Part shown: piece after piece, positions 9,783 to 19,352 of the stretch
Layout: each line of letters begins with the position of its first letter
How positions within the stretch are numbered: position 1 is the stretch's first letter
Source of the DNA: Cytauxzoon felis
Taxonomy: Eukaryota; Apicomplexa; Aconoidasida; Piroplasmida; Theileriidae
Length of the DNA: 42,847 nt
Assembly: GCA_020283715.1 (NCBI GenBank)
Contig: JAIQCW010000091.1
Location: 1 to 42,847 of the forward strand
Direction: 5' to 3'
Program-made: the position numbers and the translations under genes
The notes under the pieces: generated by a model
Database searches by the model: none
What the model was told of the DNA's origin: nothing
The model's input: only the letters and a program-made list of their open reading frames with translations

Positions 9783-11094
9783 ATGTTATATATTACAATA
9801 AAGAGTTCAATCTCTGTTTATATTATTATACTGTCGAACTATGGTGGTATCTTGTTTGGATGTAAGTTTATATTATGTTTGCCTATGCAAAACTTGTATA
9901 GACTCTAAATATATTCGTCCAACATATTCCGTATTAAGACCTTCTATAAATGTCCAAGGCTATGATGATAATGCCATATGTAACAAAGCTAAGTGCACAT
10001 ATAAAACGCATACTGCGTATAATATAGCAAATTCAAAATGCGGAAATTATTATGCATGTAAAGAATGTCCAATATCTCCCGGAAATAGCATATGTTATCT
10101 TGGTATTACCAGTCCTTTATCGGTAAATATCGGTGAAGGGGAAGTTTATATATCTCATAAGGAATCAAAATATATCAATGAAACATCAGATAATGGAGCA
10201 AATGCCGATAACAAAGATGATGATGAAGAAGATGATGATAATATATCACTTATTCAAAAGAACATAGATGTTTTTTCATTCGAATTCAAAGAAAATGTAA
10301 CTAAATCGGAATTCATGGACAGAAAACGTGTATGTAGCGTCAACCAAGATGGAACAACTGAATTGTCAATAAGGCTAATTATGCAATGGTACAGGGATCC
10401 AATAACATCCAATGATACCACAAATGTTAGTATGCAACCATCAATGCTGGAGGTTGGTAATACAAGTCCATTTGATGACGATGATGATACTTCTGATTAT
10501 GGTGATAAATCTGGTGTTTCCAAAATGAGAAGACGTATAGAGTTTCTTAAAAAAGTCTTTAATAAGGCAAATGATGTCCATACCCGTGTTGCACCTATAA
10601 TAACGAAACCAAAATTACATATACAATTTGTTGTAGATCATCCTAGCATATCTCATTGTAGATCTCCATTGCTATGGAAGGGAACCCTGCAAAAAAAATC
10701 ATTGATATATGTCGGTAATCAAAATTTTGCAATTAAAGCAAAGGAATTAGATATTGAACTTCTTAAAAAATCGATAAAGGTTAATGTCACAACTAAATCG
10801 CTTGTTAAACTCAAATACAGTTCCTGTATTCAAATTCATTGTGTCAAGCGATTATCAAATTTACGTAATCCAATTTACAGTACAAACTATAGTCTTAAAC
10901 CTACATATAACAAAGTATCGCAAAATTTTAATGGAATAAATTATATTCCCCCTGTACCGAGAGTTTACAATCATAATTATAATTCTATTGCAGCAATACA
11001 ACCTTTGACAACAACGTACTCGGGTATAGTAATGAAATCGTTTTTACTATACTACATTTCAATAATTGTAATATTAAGTATGATAAATTTTTAA
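9783..11094 (+). CDS. Secreted, probably GPI-anchored protein of unknown function
   Basis: Two exons, 9783-9861 and 9902-11094, give 423 aa. The long ORF opens at an internal ATG (9841), but a GTAAGT donor at 9862 and a TATAG acceptor ending at 9901 connect it to an upstream ATG (9783). The spliced N-terminus MLYITIKSSISVYIIILSNY is a plausible signal peptide. A Cys-rich block follows (about residues 35-75: CNKAKC, CKECPISPGNSICYLG), then an acidic Asp/Glu run, a longer low-complexity middle and a few more cysteines. The last 18 residues are hydrophobic (SFLLYYISIIVILSMI) with nothing charged after them, as in a GPI signal. No family was recognised; 6-Cys and HAP2 were considered and not supported. 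A merozoite or stage-specific surface protein is an inference from the topology. Confidence 0.65.
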
Positions 11095-11113
11095 TATATT
11101 GATATTTATTGTT

Positions 11114-13304
11114 TTAATTCTTTCTTTTACCTTTGATAAGGAATCTCAATTTTCTTTTTGTCATGGGTTTCTCATTAACTCCGCATTTCTGTATTTGTAT
11201 AAAATAAATTTAATAAAATAGTACCTCCTTATTTTGTTGTTCGAGCCACTTTTGCATCATTTCTTCTGAAGCCTTAATATCTTTTGTCGTCTTCGTGTTT
11301 ATATCGATCTTTATTTTTTCATTGGATGATTTTTGATCTATACTGAGTGAGTTAATCGATTCGATGAAACCATTATCAGAATCCGATATTGTGTCGATTT
11401 CTGGTATAACGTTGGGAGGTCTTGCACAAAATAATAGGTTTCCGGATGTATAATCATCGAGTATCAAACGTGAAGCTCTACCAACATCTAATTGTCCACC
11501 TTTACCACCAGAAATGAAGTTTCTGTTCCTACATAAGCATTCCAAGAATTTATAACTAAATAAAATTTTGCGATTATTATTTGCTATAATTGTACACTCT
11601 GAAAGTGGTACATCATATTTTTTACACAGTTGGTTCGGAATACGATTGCATATTAGTTGAACTGCCATTATCATATTCCCCCTAATTGTATGTGCATTGG
11701 TAGATAATTTAATCATACTTGAAATGAGATGTTGATGCGATATTATTGATCAATAAATGATATTTAGTAGAAACAATTGTAGGAAATATTAGACCTAAAT
11801 TAATTATATCATGATATTTACAACATACCTGGGCAATCACAAAGTGTTATATTTACTCGTTTTAGTATTAAAGTTTGTAAATGCTTTGTCTTCCCTGGTT
11901 GACTACTGACGTTTGTTTTAGTGGCATCCATTAAGCAATTTATCAGTGAACTTTTGCCAACATTTGGGAAACCTATAAAACCAACTGTATAACATGCTGA
12001 TTCTGTATTTTCAATATCTGGGAAGTCATTAACTTGCTTCTGTTTGTATTCCATAATTTTATCTATTAACATCTCTGCATTATATATTTTAGTAGATATA
12101 TCCTCATCGACATTTATTGTATGATTTGATTGTTCAAGCTTCGTAGAAAAAAATATGAATTTTATATTCTAAAAATAGTATATAATAAAAAATAAACTTA
12201 CCAAGCTGCTAAAGTAGTCTACCCATTCCCTTCTAATGTGCATAGGTAAAAAATCAGCCTTATTAAGAATCAACAATATCTATTAAGGATATATATTATA
12301 TTAATTTAATTTACCTCTTTTCTTTGATCCACCTCCTTTATGTATCCTTCTAAATCAGGAACCCTAAAAAATAGTGGATCACGTGATTCGATAATAATAA
12401 AAATTAGATGGCTACGTTCAATTGCTCTCCACAATTGACGCCAATATTCAATATTTTTCTCGTATGGTGTTATAATGCAATTCTCTTTTTCTTCAATATC
12501 TGATAAAAGTCTTCTCCATGTGTAAAAATTACGCATCTCTATAGAATCCAAAGAATGAGACTCTAAAACGGATAAATCTACATCAATAATTTCATTTTTC
12601 AACATATTTTTATATTTCTTAATATAACGGTCATTGTCCGTAATGTCTATTTCGCTTTCATCAGTTCTAGCAGAAACAAATTCGTCTAATTCATTTCCAG
12701 AATTATTTTCACTTCTAGTATCATATTCTTCTATATCTGGGCTACTATTGACTATATCAGTTGTATCTTGAGTTGTTTTTCTAACAGAATTAGAAACTTT
12801 AAGAGAATGTTTTGAATAAATTCCATGAAGTGGTTTAAGTTCTTGCCCATGCATTAATAAGTCAACAATCTTCTTGTTTTTACGTTTACTTATTTTTTTA
12901 CTCAATTCTGTCATATCTTTATTCTTCTGTTTTAAATTTCTACCTATAATAGCCCTTTGTTGATCGGATAGAAAAAATGATCTCCTAGGAATAGGTATAT
13001 TTGGAAATGTAGTATTGTCGTATATGTGTGGGAAATTGACAATATAATTTAGTTGTGTGTTTAAATCGCTAGATATAACCTCTCTTGTAGTCCCATGATG
13101 TTTTATATAAGATTCCAATCCTCTAGATGCAGCCATTGTAAATTCATCCAAGTTGCTTCTCTCATAAACTGAATGCTCAGGTTTATCTACAATACTCTTT
13201 TGTAACAGATCATTTTTTTGAAGCTGCCTCGATAATATATCATGGGCCAATGTCCTTCCTATACTACCATGCTTGCCACCCTTTTGGCTTTTACCTCCAC
13301 CCAT
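11114..13304 (-). CDS. LSG1: LSG1 large-subunit GTPase (circularly permuted)
   Basis: Six exons (13304-12315, 12279-12202, 12168-11829, 11794-11719, 11681-11225, 11188-11114) give 671 aa. LSG1 releases the export adaptor NMD3 from cytoplasmic pre-60S subunits. The G motifs are in permuted order: G4 (LILNKADF) precedes G1 (GFPNVGKSS) and G3 (CDCPG). Upstream comes NIEYWRQLWRAIERS with RDPLFFRVPDLEGYIKEVDQ. Downstream are CNRIPNQL, GQLDVGRASRLILDDY and a basic tail (KPMTKRKLRFLIKGKRK). The small last exon was found by reading past the longest frame and supplies that tail. The length matches the family. It is divergent from the bL17m gene with 141 bases between the starts. Confidence 0.95.
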
Positions 13305-13445
13305 ATTTTCTAAATCAACTCACGCTCCAACCCATTAGAATATGTGTTCGATATAAATGATATAAACAATAAGAACATTTTTATAAAAGAAGATATTTTT
13401 TACGGAGTCACCGCCCTCCATGTGTCTTCATCATAATACATATTA

Positions 13446-14443
13446 ATGGGATATTCGCATACGGCCCGTTTAATTAATTCTGGTTTGTTGTGTAGGATAT
13501 TTAGAAAATTTAGAGGTCAACCCACAAAGAATTATGACTGGATTAGGTGTGTTAACAATATGTGTTACTATATTCTGACTAACTTGTATTTAGGAATCAA
13601 TTAGACAAATTAATAAGGAACGGTAGGATAGAATTAACGTTGCCAAGGGCAAAAGAGTTACAACAATATGCTGAAGAATTGATTTACCATGCTAAAAGAG
13701 GTATATATTTTTTTAACATTACTCATATTAGTAGACAATAAGGATTCTGACTTAATAGTAGAAAGTGTTATAAGAACACCGGAATGTAGGAGCTTATTAT
13801 ATGAAAAATACGTTCCTCTATATAAAGATCGACCTTTCTTTTTCACAAGAGTTGTTAATCAGTGGAAATTGCGGTTCAGAGATCACTCTCCACTGGCCTA
13901 TTTGGAGCTTGTGGACATGTACGTCTGCGTAATAAATAATTAAAATCCACAGACCTGAGGAAATTCGACCTGCAAAACCCGTTGGATTTGATAAATTGCT
14001 GAATATTCACTCTCTCTTGAACGATAGCCGCCGCAGTTTCAGGAAATATTATAATGTTAGTTTGTTTATACGGAGATAAGTATATATGATACCAGATTGG
14101 CAAGAAACTCGGCTTAATAGATTCAAATGACAATATAATAGACATAAATACTATAAACAATGAACATAAGGTAGGTATTTGCCAGCTGCGTAAAATAGAT
14201 GTTTAGTGGTATGATAATCGAGATAACTTGAAGACAGTCAACGATGAAAATATTGAAAATACCGAACTTAAGAAGAGATTGAATAGAATAAGAAAAGTTA
14301 ATAAGTTATCGGATCGAGTCCAAGAGATTTTTGATTGCACGTATCCGGTTCCTCGATCCAATGCTGACGTTGATCCACATGATTTACCACATAATATCGT
14401 AAACATAAATTCGGTCTTTAGGACCCCTAAATTTAATCCTTGA
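13446..14443 (+). CDS. Mitochondrial ribosomal protein bL17m
   Basis: Six exons (13446-13546, 13594-13700, 13732-13918, 13953-14055, 14096-14170, 14207-14443) encode 269 aa. The spliced product reads IRKFRGQPTKNYDWIRNQ-like then LDKLIRNGRIELTLPRAKEL and QQYAEELIYHAKR, the bL17 core in which a helix carries the 'RIxTTLPKAKEL' signature. A further domain, VNQWKLRFRDHSPLAYLELVD, continues the fold. The remaining 130 residues are a mitochondrial-type extension rich in charged residues. The first exon was too short to stand out on its own and was placed by its GT-AG junction and homology. Acts in the mitochondrial large subunit. Confidence 0.85.
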
Positions 14444-14482
14444 TTTATAACCTAAAATGCGTTTGTAATATAATATTTTACT

Positions 14483-14983
14483 ATGATAGGTGGTGTAGTT
14501 GATAGATTACTTTCTAATATTGCATTTTATAAAAGAGCATCATGTGCAGACCTACCATATAATCAAACACCTGCCGAAGATTTATATCCTATTCCCGAAA
14601 AATATAAAAAAAATCCTGAATTAATACCTAAATATTATGCCTTTCAGTCAAATTTGGTTACAGATGAAGATTTGCAGCCTGGGATGTTACGTCAATTGGA
14701 AGTTGACAAAAGATTAACTTTACCTACAAGAACTCATATACGTTTTTTGGTCACGGCAACTGATGTAATTCACTCGTGGTCGATTCCTAGTTTAGGTATA
14801 AAGGCAGATGCAGTACCAGGAAGGCTACATCGGGTCACGACATTTATAATGAGAGAGGGTGTTTTTTATGGCCAGTGTTCTGAGATGTGTGGAACACTTC
14901 ATGGTTTTATGCCCATAGTTGTGGAAGCAGTCTCACCTGAAGCTTATGCTGCTCATGCTAAAAAATATTACAGGGATGATTAA
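14483..14983 (+). CDS. COX2B: Cytochrome c oxidase subunit 2, C-terminal half (nuclear COX2b)
   Basis: Single exon, 166 aa. It carries only the intermembrane-space cupredoxin domain of COX2: residues FLVTATDVIHSWSIPSLGIK, then GQCSEMCGTLHGFMP. All expected CuA ligands are visible: His in the IHSW motif, then Cys, Glu, Cys, His and Met in CSEMCGTLHGFM. The two N-terminal membrane helices of an undivided COX2 are absent. In apicomplexans and some green algae COX2 is split into nuclear cox2a and cox2b, and this gene is the cox2b part. The 60 N-terminal residues (proline- and tyrosine-rich, PYNQTPAEDLYPIPEKYKK) are a typical cox2b lead-in. The partner half is not in this window. Confidence 0.93.
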   Translation: MIGGVVDRLLSNIAFYKRASCADLPYNQTPAEDLYPIPEKYKKNPELIPKYYAFQSNLVTDEDLQPGMLRQLEVDKRLTLPTRTHIRFLVTATDVIHSWSIPSLGIKADAVPGRLHRVTTFIMREGVFYGQCSEMCGTLHGFMPIVVEAVSPEAYAAHAKKYYRDD

Positions 14984-15128
14984 TATAGTGGCTCAATTAG
15001 ACATGTTTTTTAGTTTTAATGGATTTAAGATACTTGTATCATTAATCAATTTCTGGATAGCTTAACCCTAATAAAGTTATTTCATCAATCCAATAAATTA
15101 AAATATAAAATTTTTAATATAATTTAAA

Positions 15129-16031
15129 TTATATACATGGGTATATGACATTGCAAGCTATTTCGAAATCCAACTATAAGTAGTGATATGTAATTGTTAA
15201 ATTACGAGTTACTTTCATTTTTCTATCAAAATATGATAGATCTGCGATTTTGTAACATGGTCCTACATAATATGAAGGCGCTTCGCATAGGTTAGATTCT
15301 ATTAATTAATTTGAAATGTGATGATAGTCTAAACCTGATAGTATCCAGTCCTATTTTTATTATCTTATCTATATTAAAAGATACCTTAGGACATATTTGT
15401 GAGTAATCTTTTTTGCATTCCGACCGACAGTTCCTATTTGTACATGTATATCTTGTTATAATATATTTACCAATCTACAGAACATTTGTTACTCCACATA
15501 ATTTTCTCGGACAAATCCATACCGTCCAACTTTTCCCCTTTATTACAACCGCCTATGATTTGCAATAGAATAAATAAATATCTAGGATCGTACTGGAATA
15601 TGGATATGCGGGGTAACATTCACCGTGATCTAGATACCAATATTCTGGACAACGATCATAATCTTTATCACAAATATTTTCGCAAGGCCTATATTATATA
15701 ACATCGATTTAATGGTACAAACCACTTTAAGCCGCATGTTTCCTGTAATATCACCTTATCTCTAATGTTATTGGTGGCTACTATTTTAGTCGAACATATC
15801 CCAGTGTACATTAAGTGCGACAAACAAATGTTAGGCTCATCAGGTGAGGGAATCCAGCCTTAATGCATTTAAATTGTTAATGATTTAATGGATTTACCGT
15901 TTGGACATCGTTTTCTGTATTAGTTCTATAAAGCATAATGATATAACATACGAATAGTCTACAATGCAATCTGGTGTATGGTAAATAGCATTTACCATTG
16001 CCATTATTAAAAAAATGGATTTCTTCAGCAT
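15129..16031 (-). CDS. CPW-WPC domain secreted protein
   Basis: Nine tiny exons (16031-15952, 15914-15898, 15858-15723, 15688-15594, 15552-15471, 15433-15385, 15350-15335, 15298-15213, 15173-15129), none of them a long ORF, splice into 201 aa with all phases consistent. It starts with a signal peptide (MLKKSIFLIMAMVNA). Three CPW-WPC modules follow: first DCIVDYSKRCPNGW to LKWPC, then CDKDYDRCPEYW to CSVDWNC, then CKKDYSQICPKDW with CEAPSYYVGPC and a final CNVIYPC. In Plasmodium this family is expressed on zygotes and ookinetes and is under translational control; a sexual or tick-stage role here is inference. The start codon lies inside the 5' end of the opposing DPH2 gene. Two exons are only 16-17 nt. 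Confidence 0.88.
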
Positions 16032-17562
16032 CGATGACTATAACCAGTCAATGTGTGATTATTTATGCGATGTTGTTCACTATTGTTGTAGTGTCAACTA
16101 TCCACACCATTGTTCTATAATAACCTATTGGCTGAAAATGAATGTTGGAGTGGAATATAATCTTAATGATATAATAGATGAAATAAGACAAAAGGGGTTT
16201 TCGCGTATAGCCATACAATCAGCAAATATAGAGGAATCACATATTGTATGTGATCATCTTCAAAATGAATTTAAGGAAAACAAAGATATTAATTTTTTTA
16301 TACTTGGTGATGTTTTGACTGGTTCTTGTTGTATCGATCTTATAGCGTCAAAGCGTTGCAACGCGGGTATGTATTATATTATTATAACTTAGACATCTAT
16401 AGATTGTATTTTATACGTAGGTGAATCATGTAATTCTGTTATCGATATTGATATACCTATTAAATATATATACAGGAATGTTAACATAAATACAATTAAA
16501 TTATCGCAAGCTGTTTGTTTTCATTACCCAGATTTAATCATATTATAGATTAATAATATCGTAAGTGATACAAAGAATGTAATACTGATATATCATTCCA
16601 TATTTGAGCGATGGATTTTAGATATACATAAAGAATTATCAAAATATGAACTCAACGTTCTGATCGCAGGTCTTAAAAAATCTAACTTAACTTCTGAAGG
16701 ATCAAGAATTGCTAATCGTGATATATATAGTATCGATTACAATATAAATGAGGTTATAATGCATCATTATCATGAACCGTTTAACAGTGATATCATAATG
16801 GTACCGGTGCTGTTAAATGTTAATAACAATCATGCTTTGAGGGACTCTATAATGTTGGAAATTAAGAACAATGATACATTGTATGAATTTGTAATAGATG
16901 GCGACTTGATAGTATCTAATAAATTTAATGTAGACTGTATAAAAATTAAGCGTTATAGGAATATAGAAATTGCTAAAAATGCATCAATTATAGGTATAAT
17001 TTCATTAACAAAACGATTAAACGGTATCAATGAAATGAGAAAACAATTGCATAAAATAGTTGTTAATTCTGGTAGAAAGTGTTATTTATTTTCTATAAAT
17101 CATTTAACAGAAGCTAAACTATCCAATTTCCCCTCAGTAGAAATTTTTTGTTTATTATCATGTTCGCATACGATATGGACACTTGTGGATGTGTTGTCCA
17201 GACGCATTGTTTCTCCATTTGAGTTATTGGTTGCCCTTGATATAATTAATTGGTCAGAACATGATTTCACATTTGATTTTAACGTATTATTATCATACAT
17301 ACGAGAAAATACCGAAACAATGTCATATGAATCCAAGGGTGTTTGCATGGATTCTTGCGAAGGTAGTTCTGAATTGAGGAAAATATATGTTGGTACCGAG
17401 CTTTCAAAATCATCAAAAGATTTTTATCATAGCCTAAATGAGAATGATAAAAGAACATTCAAGGGTGTGGATCCTATGTATAATAGTGGTAACACAACTG
17501 GCATAGTAAAAGGTTTGCATGGTGTGCCAAACAAATACGAACACGAACAACCATATAAATAA
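16015..17562 (+). CDS. DPH2: Diphthamide biosynthesis protein 2 (DPH2)
   Basis: Three exons (16015-16366, 16403-16512, 16549-17562) give 491 aa. With DPH1 it forms the Fe-S radical enzyme that starts diphthamide on elongation factor 2. Seen: YNLNDIIDEIRQKGFSRIAI, FFILGDVLTGSCCID, then (after choosing the first of two possible acceptors) ADCILYVGESC. Further on are GIISLTKRLNG, LSNFPSVEIFCLLSCSH, RIVSPFELLVALD and a C-terminal GLHGVPNKYEHE typical of DPH2. The acceptor at 16402 restores the residues before GESC that the alternative acceptor at 16420 would delete. The ATG at 16015 overlaps the first codons of the CPW-WPC gene on the other strand. DPH1 is less likely because of the tail. Confidence 0.88.
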
Positions 17563-17620
17563 TCAATTAACAATAATTTTTTATTGCGTATAATGAATAA
17601 GTATATGAGTTTTTGTTGAA

Positions 17621-18788
17621 ATGTTTTTGTCTTCCATATCCAATTTTAGGAACATATATCAGCGTTATATTTGTAAATTTTTTATTTATAAAAAACATTT
17701 AAATACTATTACTCATAATGACAGTATAAATGCTGATAAAATTAGAAAAGATATTAAAATAGACAAAGATGGAAACCTATATGGCGTTCATTACAATGAT
17801 CAAATCGCATTACATAGCAAAAATTCACATTTTCATCCACACCCATTTAATAGGAGATTTGCGTTTTCTAAAAAGCCATTACTACCAATTGAACCTAGGA
17901 ATCTACGTATATATGTAAGTGTTAATAATATTATTAGTTAATTGTTTTTAGGGATTATTGAAAGAAAAAAAATCTGGTAGGGGCAAAAAATGCTCTGCTA
18001 AGGGTATTAGACATAAGCATAAAAAGAAGCGTGGGAGTAAACCTAACAGCAGAACGTTCGAGGGTGGTCAAACTCCTTTATATAAAAGGTTGCCGAAATG
18101 GCCGGAGGCAATTTTGTCCAGGTAAGATTAGAATTCCGCCAATATATATTTGTAGACATAAAAAGGATTATGAATCTTTAAATTTATCTAAGTTACGATA
18201 TTTTATCGAAAAACAGAGGTTAGACATTAGGTTTCCCATAACGCAACGTCATCTCTATGATTCTAAGTGTGTTAAAATCAAGAATGGTGTACATTTATTT
18301 AATGTTGTAAGTAACATTAAATCTTTTAGAATTTTAATAATTTAGAACGATTATCCATTCCCATATAAAATCGATATTCAAGTTGCTAGTAGCGATCAAT
18401 CATCGATAGATGCAATTAAGCGTGTAGGAGGTACAGTAACGATTATTTATTACGATCGTGTTAATCTTCGAGCCCATTTGAAACCATATAAATTTGAAAT
18501 ACTGCCAAAAACGGTACTTTACTTAAACTATTTATTGTTATTCTGTAGGCACGTCCCAATATATCTACTGTACACTTTCTAGAAAAAATGCGTTCTATGG
18601 GATGTGAAGTTTATTATATTAAGCCTTTATGGTTGATTGAAGAAGAGAAAAGGATTGTTACAGAAATGCGGGAACTAGAAGCCGAAACATTAGGATCTGG
18701 AAAAGATCCAGGTCAGACGCGTACAGATGGTGAAATCATCCAGTTATACCGTCAAAAACTACTTAAACATAATCATCCTTATGAATAA
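17621..18788 (+). CDS. Mitochondrial ribosomal protein bL15m
   Basis: Five exons (17621-17914, 17952-18121, 18156-18306, 18346-18513, 18549-18788) encode 340 aa. The bL15 signature is spread across exon 2: GRGKKCSAKGIRHKHKKK, then RTFEGGQTPLYKRLPKW. The later IDAIKRVGGTVTII resembles the bL15 C-terminal beta segment. The N-terminal exon is basic and could target mitochondria. An apparent 10-nt gap after ILSR was rejected in favour of a 34-nt intron with acceptor TGTAG, which keeps the frame (RHKKDYESLN). The gene starts 58 bases after the DPH2 stop. The C-terminal 100 residues are a mitochondrial-type extension. Confidence 0.88.
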
Positions 18789-18814
18789 ATTATAAATGTA
18801 CATAGTTATATATA

Positions 18815-19255
18815 TTACTTGATTTTAATACATTGTGTTTTTAGAAATTCGACCTCGTGTTGTTTCTGTTTATTTAGAATGTTTGTGTGGAATCTATCCT
18901 TTTTCTTATAATATATAAAGAGGAATGTCCACAAAACGAACGTTGTAGATGATATAATTAGTTTATATGCTACATATTGATTGTTAGGATCATTATGTAA
19001 TTTGCTATCTGTTATATTATTTAAATAATTCGAAAAGAAACCGAAGCGACGCATTTCATAAATACAGAAGACAGCTGATATTAGTATGCACAATACATTA
19101 ACATGCTCGAATTTAAGAGGCGTTAATTTATTAATTTTATTGGTGAATAGTATTAGCAATTCACCAGAGCAATGAAAAACGTTTATCTTTAAGAATATAG
19201 ACAGCGATATTAATATACCAAACAACAACATTAAATGTAACAAAAACGAAAACAT
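18815..19255 (-). CDS. Three-pass membrane protein, possibly BAP31/BAP29-like
   Basis: Single exon, 146 aa. Three hydrophobic segments are visible: residues 1-25, about 52-68 and about 98-114. The second is followed by YEMRRFG, reminiscent of the REIRKY that follows TM2 in BAP31. A lysine-rich, helical cytosolic tail follows TM3 (KKKDRFHTNILNKQKQHEVEF). BAP31-family proteins sit in the ER and help with export and quality control of membrane proteins. The match rests on topology and one short motif, so the assignment is tentative. It lies tail to tail with bL15m (26 bases) and shares a short upstream region with beta-COP. Confidence 0.5.
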   Translation of the reverse strand: MFSFLLHLMLLFGILISLSIFLKINVFHCSGELLILFTNKINKLTPLKFEHVNVLCILISAVFCIYEMRRFGFFSNYLNNITDSKLHNDPNNQYVAYKLIISSTTFVLWTFLFIYYKKKDRFHTNILNKQKQHEVEFLKTQCIKIK

Positions 19256-19352
19256 GGTTAAATATACAACATTTTTTTGAGGTGATGTAATGTTGCCTTT
19301 ATTAGTATAAATATATGTGGTAACATTGAATCATTAAATTTAAATAAATGAA

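Noticed and set aside
9783..11094. Identification of the GPI-type protein as 6-Cys or HAP2
   Set aside because: Cysteine spacing does not fit the 6-Cys pairs, and the protein is too short and lacks the HAP2 core; only a topology-based description is given.
16403..16420. Second acceptor of DPH2 intron 1 (GTAG ending at 16420)
   Set aside because: It would delete the conserved residues before GESC; the upstream acceptor restores ADCILYVGESC.
18122..18131. A 10-nt intron in bL15m
   Set aside because: Too short to splice. A 34-nt intron ending at TGTAG (18155) keeps the frame as well.
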